Source: Methanolobus bombayensis
GTDB lineage: Archaea > Halobacteriota > Methanosarcinia > Methanosarcinales > Methanosarcinaceae
Direction of reading: 5' to 3'
Assembly (NCBI RefSeq): GCF_017873415.1
Contig: NZ_JAGGKD010000009.1
Span: forward strand, 18,830-82,829
DNA length: 64,000 nucleotides
Shown: piece after piece, positions 38,632-46,363 of the stretch
Numbering within the stretch: the first letter of the stretch is position 1
Layout: every line of letters begins with the position of its first letter
Program-made: the position numbers and the translations under genes
Notes under the pieces: generated by a model
What the model was told of the DNA's origin: nothing
What the model saw: the letters and a program-made list of their open reading frames with translations, nothing else
The model's database searches: none

Positions 38632-38664
38632 ATAGGGTAGTAGTTCACCCTCTCACGTCTATAA
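38570..38664 (+). ncRNA. putative omega RNA (right end of the tnpAB element)
   Basis: Conserved right-end segment with two hairpins and a terminal stem ACCCTAT/ATAGGGT, ending TTCAC at 38648. The ~16 nt beyond the element (CCTCTCACGTCTATAA) would be the guide. Inferred by analogy with characterised TnpB systems and by conserved pairing among the four right ends here. Confidence 0.55.
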
Positions 38665-38735
38665 ATCATGTTATTTGAACAACTCAACTTGAATAGATTA
38701 ATATAGCTCCTGTGCGTAACCACCTGTTGATAAGT

Positions 38736-40226
38736 GTGTACCGAAAAAATTTCCCACTTCATTTGAAGCATTATTTGCTTGCATTGCAGGCAAGGAAACA
38801 CGGCGGTAGGGCTTATGAGATGGCTGAAAAATATAATAATTCTGAATCAGGTATTCTTGATTTCAGCTCTAACACGAATCCTCTTGGCACACCGTTCAAT
38901 TTTCAGGCAAGTAACCTCGACCTGGAAAAAGTTGTTCTGCAATCCACAGAGAGGATAAACCAGTATCCTGATAACAGATATCTCGAACTCAGGCAAGCAG
39001 TTGCTGCTTATTTAGGCAATGATATATCTGCGGATAATATTATTCCAGGTAACGGTACATGTGAACTTTTGCGTTTGATCATGGAAACTGTAGTCAGTGA
39101 AGAAGATATTCTAATTATTACGGCACCTTCCTCCGGAGAATATCGTCATATTGCCGAGGTTTTCGGAGCTCGCATAAGCTCATTTACTACTAAAGAAATA
39201 CTCAATCTTCCAAAAATGACGTTGGACAGGGCAAAAGTCATTGTAATTGGAAATCCTGGTAATCCCACCGGAGAACTTATCCCTAGGGAGAAACTTTCTG
39301 GATTTGCTGAAAAATGTTCTGAACATGGAACACTGCTCATTGTTGACGAGTCTGCAATAGAACTGGCAGATCCGGATGAGAGTGTGTTCAATATTGCAGT
39401 TGATAACGATTATCTCTTTGTAATAAGATCTGTATCCAATATAACAGCCATGCCGGGTATAAGACTGGCATATGCTGTTGCTTCCGTTTCCCTTGCAAGC
39501 ATACTTAATTCTGCACGTTTATCGTGGAACATAGGTGTGACAGATGAGGCTATAGGAATAGCTTTCCTTACAATGGAAGGTGGTCATGATAGTGAATATC
39601 TCAGAACGTCCCGTGAATACATTAAAAGGGAAAGGACCTATATCACCAAGCGTTTTTCGGGAATTTATGGTTTTGAACCACTTGAGAGCAGTACTAACTA
39701 TATACTTATTGATGTAAAGGATCTTTTCCTGGATTCTGTCAGGCTAACAGAGGGACTGGCTTCACATGGGATCCTTATTCGGGAATGCAGTGATTTCTTT
39801 AATGGAAATAAAAGATATGTGAGAATTTCCATTCGTACAAGAGAAGACTTTGAAAAGCTTATACACACCCTTGATACTGTTTTTGCTGAAACTAGCAGGG
39901 AAGATGCAAGAGAAAAGCTTGAAGAAACCATAGAACATGGTGGTAGTTCCTGCGCTGGACGTGGTACCTGTGAATATTATCCCTGCCATTTCACCGGGCA
40001 GGACTGCACTTTCTGTTTCTGTCCTTTCTATGCGTGTGAGGATGAGAGAACAGGAGGTAAATGGATTGAAAGCTCCACCGGAGGACAGGTATGGAGTTGT
40101 GAACATTGTACTTTATTGCATAGACCAAAAGTCGCCAAAAAGGTGCTTGAAGCACTAATGGCAGACGGAGACACTGATGATAATATAAGGAGGGCATGGA
40201 AGGAGATCATTATACCCCTGCTTTGA
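38736..40226 (+). CDS. CobD-like aminotransferase-fold protein lacking the PLP lysine, with C-terminal Cys-rich domain
   Basis: 497 residues from GTG 38736; this start gives exactly the same 24-residue leader to HGG as the next gene. Class I/II aminotransferase fold of the L-threonine-phosphate decarboxylase/HisC group (FSSNTNPLGTPF, INQYPDNRY, NPGNPTGELI). Where CobD has SLTKSFAIPG, this protein has SVSNITAMPG: the Schiff-base Lys is Asn (codon 39438-39440). DEAYIE is also DESAIE. A zf-like domain follows (CEYYPC, CTFCFCPFYAC). It is probably not a decarboxylase; a regulatory or scaffold role for the true CobD is inference. First gene of the cobamide operon. Confidence 0.85.
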   Translation: MYRKNFPLHLKHYLLALQARKHGGRAYEMAEKYNNSESGILDFSSNTNPLGTPFNFQASNLDLEKVVLQSTERINQYPDNRYLELRQAVAAYLGNDISADNIIPGNGTCELLRLIMETVVSEEDILIITAPSSGEYRHIAEVFGARISSFTTKEILNLPKMTLDRAKVIVIGNPGNPTGELIPREKLSGFAEKCSEHGTLLIVDESAIELADPDESVFNIAVDNDYLFVIRSVSNITAMPGIRLAYAVASVSLASILNSARLSWNIGVTDEAIGIAFLTMEGGHDSEYLRTSREYIKRERTYITKRFSGIYGFEPLESSTNYILIDVKDLFLDSVRLTEGLASHGILIRECSDFFNGNKRYVRISIRTREDFEKLIHTLDTVFAETSREDAREKLEETIEHGGSSCAGRGTCEYYPCHFTGQDCTFCFCPFYACEDERTGGKWIESSTGGQVWSCEHCTLLHRPKVAKKVLEALMADGDTDDNIRRAWKEIIIPLL

Positions 40227-40282
40227 TCATTACTGATCGTTTTGGCAGGTTTATATTCCTGTATTTACATGCTTTGATTATT

Positions 40283-41776
40283 GTGACAGACCAAAGATTA
40301 GCTCTTCCGGTAAAGAAATATCTTCTTAACCTTGAACCATGTGTTCATGGTGGACTGATAAGAAAAAGTTCCCAGAAATACGGTATTCCCGAATCTGAAA
40401 TTCTGGATGCAAGTGCAAGTCTTAATCCCTTGGGTACTCCATTTGATCAGCCTGATCCTGAGCTTGATATGCAGGATCTTCTAATTAAAGGACTTGAAAA
40501 ACTGGAACAGTATCCTGATAACCGTTATCTTGAATATCGAATTGCTGCAGCAGAATTTGTGGGCATGGGAATGACATATGAGAACATAATTCCCGGCAAT
40601 GGTTCAACTGAGATAATAAGACTTGTGGCTGAATGCGTAGTAGCTGAAGATGATGTTGTACTGATTCCAAGACCTACATTCAGTGAATATGAATTGCAGT
40701 GCAGTGTCATGGGTGCCCGGATCAGGTACATCAGGCAGGAAGAGATATTCGATCTTGACCATGATGTTCTGGATGAAGCTAAAATACTTTTTGTTTGCAA
40801 CCCCAATAACCCCACTGGCCAGTTGTTCATGAAAGAAGAACTTGAGAAACTTGCAGAGCAATGTGCAGCTCATAAGACCATCCTCTTTGTGGATGAAGCC
40901 TATATTGAACTTGCAGACCCTGAGCAGAGTGTTGCTTCCTTAGTAGAGAACAATGATTATCTTTTCATCCAGCGCTCTCTTACAAAATCATTTGCTATTC
41001 CCGGAATCAGAATGGGTTTTGGAGTTGCTTCATCTAAATTTGCATGTGTACTTAACAATGCAAGACTTTCCTGGAATATGGGTTGTATTTCAGACACAAT
41101 TGCAACTGCACTTCTCAGTATGGAAGGTGGAGTAAACAGCAAGTATCTCAGGGATTCCAGGGCTTTTATTGAGCAGGAACGTGAATTCCTTATGAAAAAA
41201 CTCTCACGCAGGGGATTTAAACCTGCGAAAAGTTGTGTCAATTATATATATGTGGATATTTCTGACCTCTCACTTAATTCCTCGGAACTTGCAGAGAGAA
41301 TGGCCTCTCATGGAGTGCTGATACGTGATTGCAGTTCTTTCCAGAATAATGGCAAAAACCACATAAGGGTGGCAATACGTACAAGGGAAGAGAACGAAAG
41401 GATAGCAAATACAATTCGTCAGGTGATCTATGAATGGGGCAGGGAGCAGGCTGAGGTGCAGCTGCGTGAAAATATCAAAGTAGCTGCTGAATGTGGTCGT
41501 AAGGGAAGCAATCTTGATTGTGAGTATTATCCATGTCATTTTGACGGACAGGACTGTACTTTTTGTTTCTGTCCCTTCTATCCTTGCGAGGATAAACGCA
41601 CAGGTGGTAACTGGATAGAAAGTTCAAGTGGTGGACATGTCTGGAGCTGTCTGAACTGTAATATTGTCCATGAAGAAAAGATAGTTGATGATCTTCTGTC
41701 TGTATTTGTTTCAGAAGGTCTTAATGATGAAAGCATTAAAAAGGCATGGAAGGATGTAATGGAGAGCAACTTATGA
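40283..41776 (+). CDS. cobD: L-threonine-O-3-phosphate decarboxylase CobD with C-terminal Cys-rich domain
   Basis: 497 residues from GTG 40283, chosen because its leader aligns without gaps to the upstream paralogue; an ATG at 40196 would overlap that gene. PLP Lys is present in RSLTKSFAIPGIRMGF (codon 40985-40987), with NPNNPTGQLF and FVDEAYIELAD. It makes (R)-1-amino-2-propanol phosphate for the cobamide side arm. The C-terminal ~90 residues form a cysteine-rich zf-like domain (CEYYPCHF, CTFCFCPFYPCED, CLNC) seen fused to archaeal CobD. Stop overlaps cbiB by 4 nt. Confidence 0.9.
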   Translation: MTDQRLALPVKKYLLNLEPCVHGGLIRKSSQKYGIPESEILDASASLNPLGTPFDQPDPELDMQDLLIKGLEKLEQYPDNRYLEYRIAAAEFVGMGMTYENIIPGNGSTEIIRLVAECVVAEDDVVLIPRPTFSEYELQCSVMGARIRYIRQEEIFDLDHDVLDEAKILFVCNPNNPTGQLFMKEELEKLAEQCAAHKTILFVDEAYIELADPEQSVASLVENNDYLFIQRSLTKSFAIPGIRMGFGVASSKFACVLNNARLSWNMGCISDTIATALLSMEGGVNSKYLRDSRAFIEQEREFLMKKLSRRGFKPAKSCVNYIYVDISDLSLNSSELAERMASHGVLIRDCSSFQNNGKNHIRVAIRTREENERIANTIRQVIYEWGREQAEVQLRENIKVAAECGRKGSNLDCEYYPCHFDGQDCTFCFCPFYPCEDKRTGGNWIESSSGGHVWSCLNCNIVHEEKIVDDLLSVFVSEGLNDESIKKAWKDVMESNL

Positions 41777-42753
41777 TGCTGCCAGTGCCGGTAGAGGCAA
41801 ATGCCAGTGAACTTGTAATTGTACTTATTTTAGCCTATGCTCTTGACCTTGTATTCTGTGAGCCTCCGTTTGCCATTCATCCGGTAGTGTGGATGGGCAG
41901 ATTGATAGGCTTTTTCAAGAAACATGTCCCGGAAAACAATCGCAGGCTTTACGGCATATTCATGGGACTGGTCACTATACTATTCGGATGTTTGATCGCC
42001 TATATTGTAATGTTATTCATGGGTGTAGAGTCCATTCCTTCACCGGTTCGTTACCTTGTTGCTGCTTATTTCCTTAAGGCAACATTTGCGATTCGCTGTC
42101 TCTATGGTGCCGCTGATGAAGTAAGAGTTGAACTTGATGCCGGTAAACTTGACAGTGCCAGACAGAAACTTTCAATGTATGTAAGTCGGGACACATCAAA
42201 ACTTGAGGAGGGAAAAGTTTCTTCAGCAATAATCGAGACAACTTCAGAGAACTATGTTGACGGCATACTTTCCCCGCTATTGTTCTATGCCTGTTTCGGA
42301 CCATATGGATTAATGGCAGCATACATCTTCAAAGCTACAAGTACTCTTGATTCCATGGTTGGATATATGGATGAACGTCATCGTGAGATTGGCTGGTTCT
42401 CTGCTAAACTGGATGATGTGTTTAACTGGATACCTGCACGTTTGTCTGTAATTTTCTTGGCAACTGCAACTCTTGTTATAGGCCTGTTCTATAGAAAGGT
42501 CAAGATCCCTGATTACAGAACAGCTTTTAAAACAAGTATTAGGGACGGATTAAAAACCCCATCTCCAAATTCCGGCTTTCCAATGGCTTCCATTGCAGGT
42601 GCCCTTAATATAAAATTAGAAAAACCAAGTACCTATGTGCTTGGTGATGGTTTTGTTTACCCGATGTCAGAAGATATCAAACTCACATCCTGGATAATTC
42701 TTGTGGCATCGTTCTTTGCAATTATAGTATCTTCGGTCATAATAGTGGCATAA
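41773..42753 (+). CDS. cbiB: adenosylcobinamide-phosphate synthase CbiB
   Basis: 326 residues from ATG 41773, which overlaps the cobD stop (ATGA) and has GGAGAG upstream. Membrane protein with LDLVFCEPPFAIHPVVWMGR at its N-terminus and TTSENYVDGILSPLLF plus FKATSTLDSMVGY, the CbiB hallmarks. It joins aminopropanol phosphate (from CobD) to cobyric acid, giving adenosylcobinamide phosphate. Translational coupling to cobD fits sequential steps. Confidence 0.94.
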   Translation: MMLPVPVEANASELVIVLILAYALDLVFCEPPFAIHPVVWMGRLIGFFKKHVPENNRRLYGIFMGLVTILFGCLIAYIVMLFMGVESIPSPVRYLVAAYFLKATFAIRCLYGAADEVRVELDAGKLDSARQKLSMYVSRDTSKLEEGKVSSAIIETTSENYVDGILSPLLFYACFGPYGLMAAYIFKATSTLDSMVGYMDERHREIGWFSAKLDDVFNWIPARLSVIFLATATLVIGLFYRKVKIPDYRTAFKTSIRDGLKTPSPNSGFPMASIAGALNIKLEKPSTYVLGDGFVYPMSEDIKLTSWIILVASFFAIIVSSVIIVA

Positions 42754-42842
42754 TATGTAAAACTAAAAATGAAATTCAATTATTAATTCAAAATATAACT
42801 ATACATCTCAAAACAATAATCTTATTAAGAAATCTCCCCGAA

Positions 42843-43454
42843 GTGATGGCAATGAAATTATCGGATATAGAATCAAAAGACCTTAAAGAAGGCCAGTCTA
42901 AAGAACTGGAAGGTGAGATCACCAGGGATATAATCGAAATCCTTGAAGAGGAAGGAATAACTGTTCAGATGCTTGTTGATGCTGCACTTGAACTTTATGC
43001 ACCGCATCCGGGTCTGGAAACCAGGGAACTTGCCGAGGAAAAATTCCTCAAAGAGCTTAATATTGCCATATCCGATCCGAATCTCTGTCTGCTTATCTAT
43101 TCCGGAGTGCTGCTTGAAAAAGAAGGCAGAGTAGGACGTTTACCTAATATTAGCAGAAGTTCGTATGAAAAAGATCTTACATTCATAATTGCAGATGAGG
43201 TTCTTGGTATGAGTATTTCCAAGTATATTAGTGGTGACAAGGGAATGTTCGAATTTGTGCGCTTTGATAAGCAAAAACCGGGAATACTTGCAGAACTTGG
43301 ACCATTCATGGATGACATAATTGGTGGTCTTATAGGTGGTGTATCTGCCAATATGTACACAAGGGCAATGGCGGAAGCTGCTGAAAAATCTGCTGATAAG
43401 GAAGAGCAAAAGGAAAAAGACCCGGAACATAAGAGTGATGTGATAGCAGGATGA
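42843..43454 (+). CDS. cobZ: alpha-ribazole-5'-phosphate phosphatase CobZ (PgpA-like)
   Basis: 203 residues from GTG 42843; ATGs at 42846 and 42852 are alternatives. The core resembles phosphatidylglycerophosphatase A (FVRFDKQKPGILAEL, FMDDIIGGLIGGV). In Methanosarcina mazei a PgpA homologue, CobZ, replaces CobC as ribazole-phosphate phosphatase, and here it sits exactly between cbiB and cobS. Domain order: Glu/Lys-rich N-terminus, helical core, charged C-terminal tail. Overlaps cobS by 4 nt. Confidence 0.85.
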   Translation: MMAMKLSDIESKDLKEGQSKELEGEITRDIIEILEEEGITVQMLVDAALELYAPHPGLETRELAEEKFLKELNIAISDPNLCLLIYSGVLLEKEGRVGRLPNISRSSYEKDLTFIIADEVLGMSISKYISGDKGMFEFVRFDKQKPGILAELGPFMDDIIGGLIGGVSANMYTRAMAEAAEKSADKEEQKEKDPEHKSDVIAG

Positions 43455-44272
43455 ACGGATTTTTGTTAGCTTTAAGATCCAGCTTCGGATTTCTTTCAAC
43501 AATTCCAGTCGGCATTACCATGGAAGGACTCGATGAGTTCTTCAAAAGGACATATCTTCACTTGGTGGTCGGTATAGTCCTTGGTTTGATAATGGGTGCG
43601 GTTGCGTACCTTCTTGTAAATTATCTTCCTATCTCTATTGCCGCTGTGCTGGTAATCGCTTTTGTTTATTATATTACAGGACTGAACCATCTGGATGGTA
43701 TGGCGGATCTGGGTGATGGTTTGACAGCTCATGGCTCTGTTGAAAAGAAGCTTAAAGCATTGAAGGACATGTCTCTTGGAATAGGTGGTGTTGCTTATGC
43801 ATCCCTTGTTATTGTTGCATTCTACGCGACACTTGTAGCATTACATGAGCAGTCTTCAATTTTGTCTTCATCTTCTGCTGATATTGCACGTATATTCTTC
43901 TTTGCAATGTTTGTTTCAGAAATAAGTGCTATGCAATCCATGCTCACAATTGCTGCATTCGGTAAGTCAATACATGAAGGCCTGGGTTCAATACTTGTGA
44001 ACAATACCACAGTACCTAAATACCTTATAGGATTTGTAATTGGTATTGTCGCCTGTGTTGCAATGTCATTTTACCTTGGTTTTGGTATTGTCGGTATCAT
44101 TCCATTCATTGCAGCTATTCTGGCAACATTTATATTGCTTAATATCAGCAACAGGCATTTTGGTGGTGTCAATGGTGATGTCATCGGTGCATCCAATGAG
44201 GTAGGCAGGATAATTGCACTTATCACTATGACACTGATATTGATGTATGGAGGTATTGTTTGGACGCTATAA
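43451..44272 (+). CDS. cobS: adenosylcobinamide-GDP ribazoletransferase CobS
   Basis: 273 residues, polytopic membrane protein. N-terminus SSFGFLSTIPVG and the metal-binding motif GLNHLDGMADLGDGLTAHG are diagnostic of cobalamin (5'-phosphate) synthase, which joins AdoCbi-GDP to alpha-ribazole (phosphate). Start overlaps the cobZ stop, and its own 3' end overlaps cobY by 13 nt. Confidence 0.95.
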   Translation: MNGFLLALRSSFGFLSTIPVGITMEGLDEFFKRTYLHLVVGIVLGLIMGAVAYLLVNYLPISIAAVLVIAFVYYITGLNHLDGMADLGDGLTAHGSVEKKLKALKDMSLGIGGVAYASLVIVAFYATLVALHEQSSILSSSSADIARIFFFAMFVSEISAMQSMLTIAAFGKSIHEGLGSILVNNTTVPKYLIGFVIGIVACVAMSFYLGFGIVGIIPFIAAILATFILLNISNRHFGGVNGDVIGASNEVGRIIALITMTLILMYGGIVWTL

Positions 44273-44895
44273 TCATGGCAGGGGGTTTTGGAAGCAGACT
44301 GGGCATGGGTGAAAAACCCTGTGTCGAGCTATTGGGAAAACCTCTGATATCATATGTTATCGATACTTTGATGAAGACAGAGAGTATTGGTGACATCTAT
44401 GTTGCTGTATCTCCGGCAACACCGAAGACCGCATCATATGTTGAGGAAGAGTATGAAGGCAAGGTTCATGTGATTCCAACAGGAGGCGGAAATTATGTTG
44501 GTGACATGGTCTATGCAGTAAAAGCTGCCTGCATAGGCGATCCATTAATGATTCTTATGTCCGACCTGCCATTACTGACTCCTGATCTTCTTGAAAAGGT
44601 AGTTTCTGAGTATGAGGTCTGTGGTAAACCTGCAATGTCCATATTCACTCCGCTATCTGTTTGTAAAAGTCTTGGTATAAGACCTGATACGGTTTTTAAT
44701 TGGGAAGGGGGAGGAAACCTGATAGTTCCTTCAGGTGTCAATATACTGGATGGTAAGGATGTCGACAATGAACAGGAATATGTCAGCCTCATTCTTGATG
44801 ATATTGAATTTGCCCTTAATATCAACACGGTTGATGATCTGAAAAGATGCAAGAAAATGCTCCTTGAAAGAAATGCAGGTTCAATAAAGAATTGA
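44260..44895 (+). CDS. cobY: GTP:adenosylcobinamide-phosphate guanylyltransferase CobY
   Basis: 211 residues. Starts with TTG at 44260, required for the nucleotidyltransferase motif (MDAIIMAGGFGSRLGMGEKP) and backed by a strong SD GGAGGT (44249-44254) inside cobS. Substrate region VSPATPKTASYVEEEY and LMILMSDLPLLTPD match CobY. This archaeal enzyme replaces CobU and activates AdoCbi-P with GTP. Last gene of the cobamide operon. Confidence 0.93.
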   Translation: MDAIIMAGGFGSRLGMGEKPCVELLGKPLISYVIDTLMKTESIGDIYVAVSPATPKTASYVEEEYEGKVHVIPTGGGNYVGDMVYAVKAACIGDPLMILMSDLPLLTPDLLEKVVSEYEVCGKPAMSIFTPLSVCKSLGIRPDTVFNWEGGGNLIVPSGVNILDGKDVDNEQEYVSLILDDIEFALNINTVDDLKRCKKMLLERNAGSIKN

Positions 44896-45226
44896 TTTTT
44901 TGTTTTGCGATGGCTGGTTCATTGAATTATTGTGCATGATGGTTCCTGATATTGTCCGTATATTTTATATTGAATAACTGCTAATACTTTTATGGTTAGA
45001 TTGGAAAAATCTACATTATGCGGGTGATTGGAGAACTCACAGGCACCTTTTAAGGAGATAAAAGGTGCCATTCCTATTCTGCTGATTTCTACTTTTTCAA
45101 TTCTATTATTATATGCGATTTCCATCATTGTTTTTTGAACAAACCAAAGCATTTAAATCTGGTTTGAGACTAAAACCAATATTATTTAGGTTGTTATTAC
45201 AGTAAAATACATATGAGGATAGGTTT
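44896..45226 (+). promoter_or_regulatory. intergenic region with 9-bp hairpin (331 nt)
   Basis: Holds a perfect stem GGCACCTTT (45042-45050)/AAAGGTGCC (45061-45069) with a 10-nt loop containing AAGGAG. It lies ~145 nt after cobY and without an immediate T-run, so it could be a late terminator or a leader structure. The 3' part is AT-rich and contains the promoter of the FGE-fold gene. A short minus-strand open stretch here is not convincing. Confidence 0.5.
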
Positions 45227-46084
45227 ATGATCAAAAGATCTTACGTGACTTTTATAATGTGTCTGGTAGTTCTGGCTGCAGTCCTGGTAAGTGGCTGTAC
45301 AGGATCTGATGACACTGCAAATGAAGAAGAGCAGCAGGAAGCTGTAGAGGAACCTTCTGCTCCTGAAGAAACAGAGGCTGATGACAGTACATTCAGCAAT
45401 TCAATTGATATGGAATTTGTGAAGATTCCCTCCGGCGATTTTCTTATGGGTGCTCCTGAAGAGGAAGAGTACAGTGATAAGGAAGAACGACCTGTTCATC
45501 AGGTGACTATTGGAAATGATTTCTATATTGGAGCCTATGAAGTAACACAGGATCAGTGGGAAGAAGTTATGGGTGAGAATCCTTCCTATTTCACAGGTGA
45601 TGGCGATCTTCCTGTAGAGAAAATTTCCTGGGCAGAAGTTAACGAGTTCATAGAGGCTCTTAATGGGATGGAAGGAACCGAAAGCTACCGCCTGCCTACC
45701 GAGGCAGAATGGGAGTATGCTGCAAGAGCGGGTACTGAAACTGCATTCTGGTTTGGCGATGATGCTTCAATGATGGCTGATTATGGCTGGTACGATGACA
45801 ATTCTGAGGATAAGACCAGACCAGTTGGTATGAAAGAAGCAAACCCATGGGGTCTTTATGATGTGCATGGAAATGTTGCAGAATGGGTACAGGATGAATA
45901 CCACAGCAATTACAATAAAGCACCAACTGACGGCAGCGAATGGACCGGCGGTGTCAGCAGAAGAGTTATCCGCGGTGGAAGCTGGGATAATGCAGAAGTG
46001 AACTGTCGTTCTGCTGCCAGGGATAGTATTGGTGAAGGAAGCCGCATGAATTACATTGGTTTCCGTCTTGTGAAGGAGGTCTGA
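45227..46084 (+). CDS. lipoprotein with formylglycine-generating-enzyme (SUMF1) fold
   Basis: 285 residues. Lipobox LVSGC (Cys24) after the signal peptide, an acidic linker, then a SUMF1 domain (residues ~65-285): IPSGDFLMGAP, YEVTQDQWEEVM, RLPTEAEWEYAARAG, WGLYDVHGNVAEWVQDEY, RVIRGGSWDN, GFRLVKEV. True sulfatase activators have two Cys spaced by four residues after RGGS; here that region reads WDNAEVNCRSAAR with one Cys aligned to a non-catalytic position. So the fold is clear but formylglycine formation is doubtful; it may bind ligands or act on other substrates at the cell surface. Confidence 0.85.
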   Translation: MIKRSYVTFIMCLVVLAAVLVSGCTGSDDTANEEEQQEAVEEPSAPEETEADDSTFSNSIDMEFVKIPSGDFLMGAPEEEEYSDKEERPVHQVTIGNDFYIGAYEVTQDQWEEVMGENPSYFTGDGDLPVEKISWAEVNEFIEALNGMEGTESYRLPTEAEWEYAARAGTETAFWFGDDASMMADYGWYDDNSEDKTRPVGMKEANPWGLYDVHGNVAEWVQDEYHSNYNKAPTDGSEWTGGVSRRVIRGGSWDNAEVNCRSAARDSIGEGSRMNYIGFRLVKEV

Positions 46085-46110
46085 TATCCGTAATGGGTAT
46101 CATTCTTTTT
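46083..46110 (+). terminator. stem-loop terminator after the FGE-fold gene
   Basis: GATATCC pairs with GGGTATC (one U-G pair) around a GTAAT loop right at the stop codon, followed by a T-rich tract. Confidence 0.6.
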
Positions 46111-46250
46111 TTCTATTTTTTAATGATTAGCGATTTTTCTGATTCCTTCTAGTATCTAATTCGAAACTTTTAAGTATGATTCTTGCTGCCCTTACTTGAA
46201 CAAATTCAAGCGACTGGGGCAATAAGCTCAGCATGATTCAGATTCATGAT

Positions 46251-46275
46251 GCAATATATTTAAATTCCATATTGC
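46251..46275 (+). promoter_or_regulatory. inverted repeat enclosing TATA-like core upstream of ileS
   Basis: GCAATAT (46251-46257) and ATATTGC (46269-46275) are perfect inverted arms around ATTTAAATTCC, which itself holds a TATA-like TTTAAAT. The site lies ~90 nt before the ileS ATG. It could be an operator overlapping the core promoter. Confidence 0.4.
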
Positions 46276-46363
46276 AGTAGGATAAGCACAATAGGTTTAC
46301 ACGAAGTGTTTACATATAAATTCAGATAACAATCATAATTCACATTCATATGGAGAATCCTGA

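Larger units (their letters stand above)
36997..38648 (+). mobile_element. IS200/IS605-family element with tnpA and tnpB
   Basis: A 1652-bp element. The left end begins after TTTAT (36992-36996) and has the hairpin CCACCG/CGGTGG followed by GGATAAATTACGTC. The right end has GTAGGAACTAC, GAAGCAGGAAGCCAC, terminal hairpin ACCCTAT/ATAGGGT (38623-38638) and finishes AGTTCAC at 38648. tnpA (minus) and tnpB (plus) are divergent with ~50 nt between. No target duplication is expected for this family. It is the only copy in the window with a HUH transposase. Confidence 0.88.

Noticed and set aside
38712..38735. Earlier GTG start for the CobD-like pseudoenzyme
   Set aside because: The GTG at 38736 aligns exactly with the start of the adjacent paralogue; the 8 extra residues have no counterpart.
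44919..45152. Minus-strand open frame after cobY
   Set aside because: No SD, no family features, and it spans an inverted repeat; judged chance.
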